Assembly: GCA_964500775.1 (NCBI GenBank)
Contig: CAZCQG010000010.1
Span: 1-58,407, forward strand
Direction of reading: 5' to 3'
From: CAZCQG01 sp964500775
GTDB taxonomy: Bacteria; Campylobacterota; Campylobacteria; Campylobacterales; CAZCQG01
DNA: 58,407 bases
In this document: piece after piece, positions 8,658 to 17,010 of the stretch
Layout: each line of letters opens with the position of its first letter
How positions within the stretch are numbered: position 1 is the first letter of the stretch
Position numbers and translations under genes: made by a program
Notes under the pieces: generated by a model
Told to the model about the DNA's origin: nothing
The model's input: only the letters and a program-made list of their open reading frames with translations
Database searches by the model: none

Positions 8658-9526
8658 CGTAACCCCTTGATTTCATTTATTGTTTCTATTAATCCTTCTT
8701 GCAGACTATACTTAGGACTCCACCCGAACTGCTCAAGAAGAGAGATATCCGCACAAAACTCTAGCGGCATGTTCTCTGGGTAGTCTATAGCTCCAAAATC
8801 GAGATACGATTTGCTTTGCGTTGTTTTATGTATAAGCTCAACTATCTCTTTCACGGCGATTGGCTTGCCTGAACCAACCTCAAATCTCGTATTACCCATA
8901 ATGTAATCACTATTTTTTATTATGGTCATAAACGCTTCTACCACATCTTTAATATAGACGATATCCCTTTTTTGCACACCGCCGGTAAGAGGTATACTTG
9001 CCTTATGCTCCAACATCTCCAATATTTTCGATTTTATAAACTGTCCATTGTCTTCTTTCGCACCGAAAAATAGCTCTAAAGCGACATCTATTATTTTTAT
9101 TTTCTGTGCTAAATAACCAAACCATTCACTCGCTTGATATTTAGACAACGCGTAGTCATTTGCGTATTTAGGCAGCATAGTATTCACGTTTATAAACATC
9201 GCAACACCGCCCGCTATACTCTCTTCTAATAATCGCAACGTAAAAAGTATGTTTGTTTCTATGAGCTTGCTTGGACTAGGTTTGCTCCGCTTTTGCGAAG
9301 TTGCGGTATGCACTACGGTGTCGATTTTATTTTTTTCGAAAATCTCTTTTAATTCTACTTCATCGCTATAAAAAATCTCTACGTTCGGTACTAAATGTTT
9401 GATTTTGTTTGTTCTGGCGGATGTACTTACTAGCGCAAAAACGCGATACTCTTCACTTGCAACTAATGCCTCTAAAAGCGATGCACCCAAGAATCCGTTA
9501 GCACCCGTCACCAAGATACCCTTCAC
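8654..9526 (-). CDS. CDP-abequose/CDP-paratose synthase-like 4-ketoreductase
   Basis: 290 aa from the GTG at 9526, which shares its G with the TAG of rfbG; an in-frame GTG at 9538 is possible but gives a longer overlap. KGILVTGANGFLGAS is the NAD(P) site and Y125/K129 (YALSK) the catalytic pair. The C-terminal pattern FEVGSG..FGAIDYPENMP..GWSPKYSLQEGL resembles RfbJ and RfbS, which reduce C4 of CDP-4-keto-3,6-dideoxyglucose. Given the absence of RfbH in this window, it may instead reduce CDP-4-keto-6-deoxyglucose. Neighbours on both sides are CDP-sugar enzymes. Confidence 0.7.
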   Translation of the reverse strand: MKGILVTGANGFLGASLLEALVASEEYRVFALVSTSARTNKIKHLVPNVEIFYSDEVELKEIFEKNKIDTVVHTATSQKRSKPSPSKLIETNILFTLRLLEESIAGGVAMFINVNTMLPKYANDYALSKYQASEWFGYLAQKIKIIDVALELFFGAKEDNGQFIKSKILEMLEHKASIPLTGGVQKRDIVYIKDVVEAFMTIIKNSDYIMGNTRFEVGSGKPIAVKEIVELIHKTTQSKSYLDFGAIDYPENMPLEFCADISLLEQFGWSPKYSLQEGLIETINEIKGLR

Positions 9527-10626
9527 TACCTCGCCCACTCCAGTTTTCTCAGTTTTGCATCGGCGACATACGTAGTCAAATCATTACGAGTAAGAATCGT
9601 ATTTTCCTGATAGTACGCTTTATACCACTCTACCGTTTTTTTAAAGGTTGTCTCACTGTCCCATACGTTATCCCATTGTAGCCTTATGTGCGCTTTGGAA
9701 CAATCGAGTTTCAATAGGTTTGCCTCATGGGGCTGGTCTACTTCGCGTCGAATTTCATATTCAATCTTATCCCAATATCTTTTTACTTTGCCTACTACCT
9801 CTTCGACGGTAATGCTCCCTTCATCGCTCGGACCGAAATTCCAAGCTTCTGCAAATTCGCCTCTTTCTTCAAGGAGTTTTTGTCCGATATTCAAATATCC
9901 GCTCAAAGGCTCCAAAACATGCTGCCAAGGTCGCGTAGCATTAGGATTGCGTATTGATACTTTTTTGCCTGCGGACACCGATAGCATAATATCTGTCATC
10001 AGCCTGTCCTGTGCCCAATCGCCGCCGCCTATGACATTACCTGCTCTGCAAGATGCCAGTAGTGTATTATGCTTTTTTTTATACTCGGCGAGATTAAAAT
10101 AGGAGCTTCGGTAGCTGGAGGTCAAAAGCTCTGCACATCCTTTGCTAGCGCTATAAGGGTCGTATCCTCCCATAGGATCGTTTTCCCTGTATCCCCAAAT
10201 CCACTCTTTATTTTCGTATGCCTTATCGCTCGTGACATTCACGATTGCTTGAACATTATGTTTCCTGCAAGATTCAAATACTTTCAAGGTTCCTATTACG
10301 TTTGTCTCAAAAGTTTCTACGGGATCTTTATAAGACAATCTAACCAATGGCTGTGCGGCAAGATGAAAGACTATTTCCGGCGTATATTTTTCAAAGATGG
10401 CATTTAACCTATCTTGATCCCGTATATCCCCGTGTATTGATTCTATGTCAAGCCCTAGCAGCTCTAGATGATTTGGTGTCGTGGGCGCTTCCAAAGAGTA
10501 ACCTACAACGTTCGCACCCATTTCTCTTAGCCAAAATGCGAGCCATGAACCTTTAAAACCGGTATGCCCGGTAACTAATACGCTCTTACCTTTATAAACA
10601 CCGCCGAAAAGCTCTTTTAATGCCAT
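9526..10626 (-). CDS. rfbG: CDP-glucose 4,6-dehydratase
   Basis: 366 aa from the ATG at 10626, chosen over the one at 10656 because homologues begin just before KGKSVLVTGHTGFKGSW and the overlap with rfbF drops to 10 bases. The motif GHTGFKGSWLAFWL is diagnostic for CDP-glucose 4,6-dehydratase, and YSASK holds the SDR Tyr/Lys pair. It converts CDP-D-glucose to CDP-4-keto-6-deoxy-D-glucose, the branch point for dideoxy- and 6-deoxy-sugars. It directly follows its substrate supplier RfbF. Confidence 0.93.
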   Translation of the reverse strand: MALKELFGGVYKGKSVLVTGHTGFKGSWLAFWLREMGANVVGYSLEAPTTPNHLELLGLDIESIHGDIRDQDRLNAIFEKYTPEIVFHLAAQPLVRLSYKDPVETFETNVIGTLKVFESCRKHNVQAIVNVTSDKAYENKEWIWGYRENDPMGGYDPYSASKGCAELLTSSYRSSYFNLAEYKKKHNTLLASCRAGNVIGGGDWAQDRLMTDIMLSVSAGKKVSIRNPNATRPWQHVLEPLSGYLNIGQKLLEERGEFAEAWNFGPSDEGSITVEEVVGKVKRYWDKIEYEIRREVDQPHEANLLKLDCSKAHIRLQWDNVWDSETTFKKTVEWYKAYYQENTILTRNDLTTYVADAKLRKLEWAR

Positions 10627-11393
10627 ACTTTCCACTCTGCCCTGTTCTCTTCCCACATTTTATTCAAGTCGATTTTATCCTTTAGCGTATCCATACACTT
10701 CCAAAAACCGGTGTGTTTGTACGTAAATAACTTTTTATCTTTAGAGAGATTTTCCAACGGCTCACGTTCAAACAATGTCGCATCATCTTGTATGTAATCA
10801 AAAACTCCCGAATCACACACGAAAAATCCGCCGTTTATCCAAGAACCGTCCCCTTTTGGCTTTTCGGTGAACTCAAAAACTTCCCCCGTAGCTTCATCAA
10901 CCCCAAGCCTCCCAAACCTTCCTGCAGGCTGCACGGATGTCATCGTGATAAGCCCTTGATGCTTTGTATGAAAATCAAGCGTTTTACCTATATCCACATT
11001 AGCCACCCCATCGCCATAGGTCAAAAGAAAAGTCTCGTCTTTTACATATTCCTTGGCTCTCTTGATTCTCCCGCCCGTCATCGTATTGATGCCGGTATCA
11101 ACCAATGTCACCTTCCATGGCTCGCTATTGTTGTTGTGAATCTCCATCTTGTTGCTTTGCAAGTCTATGGTAACGTCGCTCTGGTGTAAAAAATAATTCG
11201 CAAAATATTCTTTAATGTAATACCCTTTATATCCCAACAAGACAACAAAGTCATTAAAACCGTAGTGGGAATAAATCTTCATTATATGCCATAAAATAGG
11301 CTTACCGCCAATCTCAACCATAGGTTTTGGTCGAATATCGGTCTCTTCACTAAGACGCGTCCCGTATCCACCTGCAAGAATCAATACCTTCAT
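10617..11393 (-). CDS. rfbF: Glucose-1-phosphate cytidylyltransferase
   Basis: 258 aa, ATG in an ATGA overlap with the upstream glycosyltransferase. The nucleotidyltransferase signature LAGGYGTRLSEET lies at 6-18, followed by RPKPMVEIGGKPILWHIM, and the length matches RfbF (about 257 aa). It makes CDP-glucose from CTP and glucose-1-phosphate and so commits carbon to the CDP-deoxysugar branch. LLTYGDGVANVD and HTKHQGLITMTSVQP are also typical. First gene of the rfbF-rfbG-reductase-rfbE order. Confidence 0.95.
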   Translation of the reverse strand: MKVLILAGGYGTRLSEETDIRPKPMVEIGGKPILWHIMKIYSHYGFNDFVVLLGYKGYYIKEYFANYFLHQSDVTIDLQSNKMEIHNNNSEPWKVTLVDTGINTMTGGRIKRAKEYVKDETFLLTYGDGVANVDIGKTLDFHTKHQGLITMTSVQPAGRFGRLGVDEATGEVFEFTEKPKGDGSWINGGFFVCDSGVFDYIQDDATLFEREPLENLSKDKKLFTYKHTGFWKCMDTLKDKIDLNKMWEENRAEWKVWH

Positions 11394-12427
11394 AATATTT
11401 TCCTAAGAAAGTTATCAAACACATGTACATATTTTTGGAGAGAAAACGCTTCCGCTTGTTTGATATTAGTAGTGATTTTATCCAACTCGAGCTTATCGTT
11501 GCAAATACACTCAATCTTCTGCTCCCAATCCTCTTTCGTACGCACCAAATATCCATTCAACCCGTGTGTCACGATATTTCTATTCTCGCCCAAATCGGTT
11601 GCGATAGAAGGAATCCCAGCTGCCAAATATTGGATGAGCTTAAACGCCGATTTCCCGTGCGCAAAGCCGTCGTCATCTAAAGGCATGATTCCGATATGTG
11701 AGCGTTTGAGAATCTCTACTTCGTTTCTAGGAGACCAGTCAAAGAATCTCATGTTTACACCCTCAATTTTCTTAGATTCCAATTTTTTGGAAGCGATGAT
11801 GAGCAAGTCAAAATCTATTTTTTTTGCTATCTCTTGGAAAATCTCGGCATGCGAGAGGATATATTTGTAGGTCACGGGGGTCCCTATCCAAACGATACTC
11901 AATCGCTCAAACTTTTCAAAATCTCCTTTGTAATCATCCAAATCCACCACGGTCGGAATCTTTATCACATTACTATTAAGCTTTTTGACTTTCTCAAAAA
12001 GATAATCATTTGCTACGACTACACCTGCCGCACCTCTTACCAACAAATCGTATTTGTCGGAAAGCGACGAAGATTTTTCATAATTACTCCAAACATCATC
12101 ATCGAAATTTAAAACATATTTCTTGTTTTTCAAAAAGAGTTTTTCAAAAAAATAGGGTATTTTCGGAAAAAGCTCATACTCGATATAGAGGTTTTTTGCA
12201 GATTTAAAAAGTGCGAAAACCCTAGAGAAATAACACAAAAGTATTTTTATTCTGCTCGGATGCTTTTGACCATAAATATCATCAAGATACTCGGGGTAAA
12301 AAAAAGAGTGTGTTTCCACATTATAATCATTTGCCATTAGCTTGCTTACATACATAAAAAATCTATAACGGCTCGAAGCTCCTTGTGAAGTGTAGCGGGT
12401 GAAAAGAGAGAGCGGAATCATTTGCAT
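11390..12427 (-). CDS. Glycosyltransferase, GT4-like (GT-B fold)
   Basis: 345 aa. The N-terminal FTRYTSQGASSRYRF resembles the nucleotide-free half of group 1 glycosyltransferases. The C-terminal half has LSIVWIGTPVTYKY, a GIMPLDDDGFAHGKSAFKLIQYLAAGIPSIAT stretch containing the E(x)7E-like region (here GKSAFK), and a DLGENRNIV motif. These place it in the GT4 family, retaining, with an NDP-sugar donor. It sits immediately upstream of the CDP-sugar genes, which makes the CDP-sugar a plausible donor, but that is inference. Confidence 0.75.
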   Translation of the reverse strand: MQMIPLSLFTRYTSQGASSRYRFFMYVSKLMANDYNVETHSFFYPEYLDDIYGQKHPSRIKILLCYFSRVFALFKSAKNLYIEYELFPKIPYFFEKLFLKNKKYVLNFDDDVWSNYEKSSSLSDKYDLLVRGAAGVVVANDYLFEKVKKLNSNVIKIPTVVDLDDYKGDFEKFERLSIVWIGTPVTYKYILSHAEIFQEIAKKIDFDLLIIASKKLESKKIEGVNMRFFDWSPRNEVEILKRSHIGIMPLDDDGFAHGKSAFKLIQYLAAGIPSIATDLGENRNIVTHGLNGYLVRTKEDWEQKIECICNDKLELDKITTNIKQAEAFSLQKYVHVFDNFLRKIL

Positions 12428-13449
12428 ATATCTTTGATATTATTGAAGATAAACTCCGAATACCAACGTCTTCCGTAGTTATTCAAATGGGCGTAATCCC
12501 CCCAAAGCGACTTGTTAATATCGGCATTTGTCATATTGATTACCTTGTCTGCGTTGATCTTTTTTATCATACTTTCTATATCTTCATACTCGTAGGGATT
12601 TCCGTATTTAGGCAATAAAATTATGACGGATTTTACCCCCTTATCCTTTATCGCATCCAAAATTGTCGTCAGCAACCCGAAATGTTTCTCGTTCACTTCG
12701 ACTAGCTTTGTACTGTTTTGTTCATCTACCGCATTCCCGTAGATAATCCCGTCTCCGTCTTTGCACTTCACAAGTGTCTCGTGGCTATGTGAACCTCTAT
12801 TGTAGGCCACTTCGAAATAATCACAATCAAAGTTACGATTGCCGTTATCTAGGGTTTGTTGCGAGCTTGTATTTGACGCTTGAGGGTGCAACTTTAAAAA
12901 CATACCTTTCAAGCGTTCATAAATCACCGTATCGTAGGTATTTAACAGATGTAAGTTTTTCAGATACTGCAAAGTGGCTTCAAAAACTACATCGATTCCT
13001 TGAGAGGTGCGGATAAAGTTCTTAATATCAGGCGGCTTGGGAAAATCCAAATATTCTCCTATCGGCTCATAGACTTTTTCAAAATCCAATCCGATTACAA
13101 TACATTTGGGTTTTGTGCTCAAAGCATTTTCAACCATATACGAATAATTGGCGAGATGACGACCGGACACTCCGTAATTATAGGCATCGATTCCATTTTG
13201 CCGAAAATAATCACTGTCGATCTGATAGAGTGTTCTAGAGCTTCCTATAAACACACTTCCGCCCTCTTTTGCATTTAGCAACATGTGCTTTGTTTTGGAA
13301 GAAAGCTCATCGACAAATCTCTCTTTCGTCGTTTTTTTATCTATGTATACATACAAAATAAAATCCGCAAATAGCACCGATAGGACAAAAGTTAGTAGCA
13401 TAAATAAAATCTGTTTTTTATGCTTAGAATCTAAAGTATAAAAATTCAC
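12418..13449 (-). CDS. Membrane-anchored SGNH-like protein, partner of an MBOAT acyltransferase (copy 2)
   Basis: 343 aa, GTG start overlapping the MBOAT stop by 26 bases. One N-terminal helix (ILFMLLTFVLSVLFADFILYVYI) leaves the rest periplasmic. GSSRTLYQID is a block-I-like SGNH motif, NYGVSGRHLANYSYM looks like the second block, and DYAHLNNYGRRWYSEF near the C-terminus supplies the Asp-x-x-His pair. The arrangement is that of DltD/AlgJ/AlgX-like helpers that receive acyl groups moved across the membrane by MBOAT proteins. It is expected to O-acylate the exported glycan. The homologue at 13828-14835 has similar layout but differs in sequence. Confidence 0.68.
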   Translation of the reverse strand: MNFYTLDSKHKKQILFMLLTFVLSVLFADFILYVYIDKKTTKERFVDELSSKTKHMLLNAKEGGSVFIGSSRTLYQIDSDYFRQNGIDAYNYGVSGRHLANYSYMVENALSTKPKCIVIGLDFEKVYEPIGEYLDFPKPPDIKNFIRTSQGIDVVFEATLQYLKNLHLLNTYDTVIYERLKGMFLKLHPQASNTSSQQTLDNGNRNFDCDYFEVAYNRGSHSHETLVKCKDGDGIIYGNAVDEQNSTKLVEVNEKHFGLLTTILDAIKDKGVKSVIILLPKYGNPYEYEDIESMIKKINADKVINMTNADINKSLWGDYAHLNNYGRRWYSEFIFNNIKDICK

Positions 13450-13820
13450 TTGCCCTGCCTATGGTAATCACAAAATATGAGAAGAAAAACAACATACCGA
13501 ACATAATGCCGCTCATCTTCGATGCGATAAATATATGCTTGATTGTTTTCCCTAGAAATATCAACATCAGTCCTACCGTCAACACTCCTAGTTGCACTTT
13601 ATCCGCATAGACTACCACCCCACTCCCTCCGAGCATTCCCGTGAGTACCTTCTCCGCACTCTCTAGGTNNNNNNNNNNNNNNNNNNNNNNNNNNNNNNNN
13701 NNNNNNNNNNNNNNNNNNNNNNNNNNNNNNNNNNNNNNNNNNNNNNNNNNNNNNNNNNNNNNNNNNNNAGAACATTATGGGGAGAAAGAGGAATATGAAA
13801 GGGAAGGAGTTGAAGAGCAT
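13424..13820 (-). CDS. MBOAT O-acyltransferase, copy 2, interrupted by an assembly gap
   Basis: The first 17 residues (MLFNSFPFIFLFLPIMF, ATG at 13820) and the last 70 or so are present. The middle is replaced by 100 N. The 55 bases on each side of the Ns are identical to the ends of an internal segment of the intact MBOAT gene at 14838-16292. Filling the gap with that segment (1077 bases) restores one open frame of 457 codons. The C-terminus after MLGGSGVV is entirely different from the intact copy and ends in FLYFRF. It should carry acyl groups across the inner membrane for glycan O-acetylation, together with the SGNH gene it overlaps. Confidence 0.8.
13669..13768. other. Assembly gap of 100 N inside MBOAT copy 2
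   Basis: The run of exactly 100 N is a placeholder length. Flanks 13614-13668 and 13769-13823 match 15109-15163 and 16241-16295 base for base and diverge at the next base on both outer sides. The missing sequence is therefore probably the 1077 bases corresponding to 15164-16240. Confidence 0.95.
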
Positions 13821-13827
13821 GGAAAAC

Positions 13828-14835
13828 CTAATACTTCATATCAATAGAATCATTGATTGTTTTTAGTCTCTTCAAATACTCATCCTTGTTTCTTCCGGTT
13901 ACGATAAAACTCTCGTCATTGTATTTGATTTTTTCTAAAACGTATCGCTGTGCCTCTTTATTGTAATGACCGACATCAAAAAAATATGTGTAATTATTCG
14001 AGATTCCATCAATGTACAAAAATGAATAAAAACTATCGATCTCACTAAGCGTTTTGTTTACAAATGTCTCAAAATAGCCCCGTTCGAAAATCGCCTTAAA
14101 AAAAATATCATTAAATACGGCGGTAAAATAGACTATTTTTACAGTATGATTTTTACAAAAGTCATCAATTTTTTTAAGAAATTCAAACTGTCTATCATCA
14201 TAAGAAACCTCGTTTAGCACTACAGTCCTGAAATGCCTAATGTCTCCCGCGGATTTCTCGGGATCAAAAACTGCCTCTTCATAGACCGTCTCGTATCCAA
14301 ACTCTGAAATAGTCGCGCTAGTTTTTCCTTCAAAATTTTGCATGAGTGTTTGAAACGCAGATACGACTTTGTTTTTATCAAAAGTCTTTAGGCTGTAATA
14401 ATTTTGCATCAAGGAGCTATCATACTCCATAGATTTCTCACCCTGCACTTTACCGAAAACATGGAAATCCAATAGATAATACACCGTATTGATGTTTGAG
14501 AGTTGCTTTTCATCCAATTGCATCAAAAAATTATAAACCTTTTCGGGGTAGGCATACAACGAGGTGCTAAAATTCAATATCTCCTCGTTCATCATTTCCT
14601 TCGTAATCCTTGCCGTTCTTGACGTGCCAAATACCAATGAGTATCGATTAGTCTTCAATTTATCGTACAGTATTTTGGATGAGTAAAATCCGAAATTTGA
14701 TTTTTTACTATTCAAGCTATGTATAAAATAATTATTTTCCATCTTGGGATCTATCACATAATTGGTAAATATTATTAATGCGGCAAATAAAGAGACGGTG
14801 ATGAGGATTATTTGTTTTACGCTTTTTTTACACAT
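13828..14835 (-). CDS. Membrane-anchored SGNH-like protein, partner of an MBOAT acyltransferase (copy 1)
   Basis: 335 aa. One N-terminal helix (IILITVSLFAALIIFTNYVI) is followed by a periplasmic domain. The block-I-like motif is SLVFGTSRTARIT, with Ser or Thr in the nucleophile position, and YFFDVGHYNKEAQRYV near residue 295 gives the Asp/His end of the fold. It lies 2 bases after the intact MBOAT and 7 before MBOAT copy 2. Expected role is O-acyl transfer to a periplasmic glycan. The catalytic residues were placed by pattern, not alignment. Confidence 0.65.
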   Translation of the reverse strand: MCKKSVKQIILITVSLFAALIIFTNYVIDPKMENNYFIHSLNSKKSNFGFYSSKILYDKLKTNRYSLVFGTSRTARITKEMMNEEILNFSTSLYAYPEKVYNFLMQLDEKQLSNINTVYYLLDFHVFGKVQGEKSMEYDSSLMQNYYSLKTFDKNKVVSAFQTLMQNFEGKTSATISEFGYETVYEEAVFDPEKSAGDIRHFRTVVLNEVSYDDRQFEFLKKIDDFCKNHTVKIVYFTAVFNDIFFKAIFERGYFETFVNKTLSEIDSFYSFLYIDGISNNYTYFFDVGHYNKEAQRYVLEKIKYNDESFIVTGRNKDEYLKRLKTINDSIDMKY

Positions 14836-14837
14836 GA

Positions 14838-16292
14838 TTAAAAGTTAAAATATATAAATTCCGTATAGTTCGACACATTTACAAGACCGACTACTAGTAG
14901 TGCCGTCGTAAAAAATAATTTTATCATTTCGCATCTATACGCCGTTCGTATTGCATTCGTATTATTGGCGACGAGAACAATCAAAAATGCAAGCAATAAG
15001 TACACTGGAGTATCAAATCCTCCTCTTACCCCTTGTAAAAACTGACCAAAACCGTCTACGCCATAATTTTCAAGAAATGCCAATCTGCTTTTTAATATTC
15101 CCGGCAACACCACCCCACTCCCTCCGAGCATTCCCGTGAGTACCTTCTCCGCACTCTCTAGGTCTTTTGCCCGAAAGAATACCCATGTAATGTTTATGAA
15201 GTTGAATGTGATAATCCAAGCTAAGATTCTATTCATCTCGAGGTTGAGTTCTTGCCAGATTCTATGTAGCACTATTGCTATCCCGTGCAATGCTCCCCAT
15301 ATGACAAACATCCAACTAGCTCCGTGCCATAATCCCCCCAATAGGAATACGGTAAAGAGATTGAGGTAGTTTCTATATCTCCCCACTCTATTACCCCCTA
15401 AAGGGATATAGAGATAGTCTTTGAGAAATCTAGAGAGGGTGATATGCCATCTCCTCCAAAAGTCTTGGATATTCACTGCTTTATAGGGAGAGTTGAAGTT
15501 TATTGGGAGTTTGATGTTGAATAGCAAGGCTGCACCTATTGCCATATCGGTATACCCACTAAAATCAAAGTAGAGTTGGAACGTATAGCTTAGGGATGTC
15601 GCCCATGCTTCAAAGAAAGTGAGTACTTCTGCGTGATCAAAGCCATTTGTAGCCCACAAAGCAAATGTATCCGCTATGACTACTTTTTTAAATAATCCTA
15701 TGGAGAATATAAAGAGACCAAGGGCTATGTTCTTATAGTTTTTTACGAGATTATAGGTTCTTGTAAATTGGGGCATCATCTCTTTATGGTGTACTATCGG
15801 TCCTGCTATAAGCTGTGGGAAGAAAGTGACAAAGAGCATATAGGAGAGCAGGTCGTACTCTTTGGTCTCTCCTCTGTAGGAATCTACGAGGTAGGCTATT
15901 TGTTGAAATGTAAAGAAGCTAATGGCAAGGGGGAGTGCTATATGGGGCAAGGGGATATTTGCTCCGAAGATTCCGTTAAAGTTCTCTAAAAAGAAATCGA
16001 CGTATTTGAAATAGCCTAACAGCCCTAGGTTAAAGAGTATACCTACGGTAAGAAGTGACTTTTTAGGAATCCGTATCTTTTTATCGAAGCTTGTACCGAT
16101 AGCGTAGTTTATGAATATAGACAAAAGCATCAAAGGAAGATAGATTGGATTCCAATAGCTATAAAAAAAGAGACTCCCGCCAACAAGCCACGCTTTTGAA
16201 CCTATGATAAGGCGTTTGTGAGTGAGATAGAAATAACCGAAGAACATTATGGGGAGAAAGAGGAATATGAAAGGGAAGGAGTTGAAGAGCAT
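14838..16292 (-). CDS. MBOAT-family membrane O-acyltransferase (AlgI/DltB-like), intact copy
   Basis: 484 aa with about 11 membrane helices. The family core is clear: FDFSGYTDMAIG, then FNSPYKAVNIQDFWRRWHITLSRFLKDYLYIPLGGNR, and LGGLWHGASWMFVIWG holding the catalytic His. Such proteins pass acetyl or other acyl groups through the membrane to an SGNH partner. The first 1.18 kb of the gene (15109-16295 on the map) are inferred to be identical with MBOAT copy 2. The C-terminal 100 residues are unique. It follows a GT2 gene by 4 bases. Confidence 0.92.
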   Translation of the reverse strand: MLFNSFPFIFLFLPIMFFGYFYLTHKRLIIGSKAWLVGGSLFFYSYWNPIYLPLMLLSIFINYAIGTSFDKKIRIPKKSLLTVGILFNLGLLGYFKYVDFFLENFNGIFGANIPLPHIALPLAISFFTFQQIAYLVDSYRGETKEYDLLSYMLFVTFFPQLIAGPIVHHKEMMPQFTRTYNLVKNYKNIALGLFIFSIGLFKKVVIADTFALWATNGFDHAEVLTFFEAWATSLSYTFQLYFDFSGYTDMAIGAALLFNIKLPINFNSPYKAVNIQDFWRRWHITLSRFLKDYLYIPLGGNRVGRYRNYLNLFTVFLLGGLWHGASWMFVIWGALHGIAIVLHRIWQELNLEMNRILAWIITFNFINITWVFFRAKDLESAEKVLTGMLGGSGVVLPGILKSRLAFLENYGVDGFGQFLQGVRGGFDTPVYLLLAFLIVLVANNTNAIRTAYRCEMIKLFFTTALLVVGLVNVSNYTEFIYFNF

Positions 16293-16295
16293 GGA
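15109..16295 (-). repeat. 1187-bp repeat shared by two MBOAT genes
   Basis: Boundaries come from exact 55-base matches on both sides of the 13669-13768 gap. The segment covers the MBOAT start codon, three bases upstream of it, and all but the C-terminal coding part. A de Bruijn assembler with overlap 55 would produce this pattern when two loci share one identical contig. Identity of the interior of the second copy is inferred, not seen. Confidence 0.85.
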
Positions 16296-16296
16296 G

Positions 16297-17010
16297 CTAC
16301 ACTAATTTTTTAATATTTTTTAGAAGCTTGAGGCAATAAATCCCCAAAGCTCTATATTTTTTTTCTCCGTATTCGACTTTGACTAACATCTCTTCGGTAA
16401 GCGCTCTAAAAATATTTTGCGATGCCACACCGCCGTCTCGGAAAAATGCCAAGGTTTCCGGTAAATACATAGGCTTTATTTGGTGCTTATGTATCGCTCT
16501 GTACATAAAATCGTAATCGGCGAGAATCTTATACCACAGTTTGTATGCACCTATTTTTTCATACACCGCTCTTGGACAAAACATCGAAGGGTGCGGTGCG
16601 AATGCTCCTATTTTTACATTCTCCTCTCGCCATCCTTTGACCACGGAATCTTTATACGATATATCTCCCCATAAAATATACTCTTCTAGATTTTTCCCTT
16701 CAAAAGCTTTTATCACTTTTTCAAATGCCCCGTCAAGATAATAATCATCGGCATTTATCATCCCTATAATCTCACCGGTCGCTTTTTCTATTCCTTTGTT
16801 CATAGCGTGATAGAGTCCATAGTCTTTTTCACTGATGACTCTGGCGATTTTACTTTTGTATTTTTCTATGATCTCTAGCGTACCATCCGTCGAACCGCCA
16901 TCAATTATGATGTACTCGATATTTTGGTATGATTGATTGAGGACGCTTTGTATGGTCTCTTCTATAGTGGTTTTCGCGTTAAAGCAAACGGTAATTACGG
17001 ATATTTTCAT
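16297..17010 (-). CDS. GT2 glycosyltransferase, WcaA-like
   Basis: 237 aa from the ATG at 17010, which overlaps the FkbM TGA as TGATG; a TTG one codon earlier is less likely. ISVITVCFNAKTTIEETI and YIIIDGGSTDGTLEII are the GT-A nucleotide-binding start, and GMINADDYYLDGAF holds the metal-binding DD. EKDYGLYHAMNKGIEKATGEI is typical of WcaA/WbbL-like GT2 enzymes. Cytoplasmic, inverting. Donor and acceptor unknown. Confidence 0.85.
   Translation of the reverse strand: MKISVITVCFNAKTTIEETIQSVLNQSYQNIEYIIIDGGSTDGTLEIIEKYKSKIARVISEKDYGLYHAMNKGIEKATGEIIGMINADDYYLDGAFEKVIKAFEGKNLEEYILWGDISYKDSVVKGWREENVKIGAFAPHPSMFCPRAVYEKIGAYKLWYKILADYDFMYRAIHKHQIKPMYLPETLAFFRDGGVASQNIFRALTEEMLVKVEYGEKKYRALGIYCLKLLKNIKKLV

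Noticed and set aside
13669..13820. Short reading frames crossing the Ns as novel genes
   Set aside because: They are ends of the MBOAT copy 2 frame or its shadow on the other strand.
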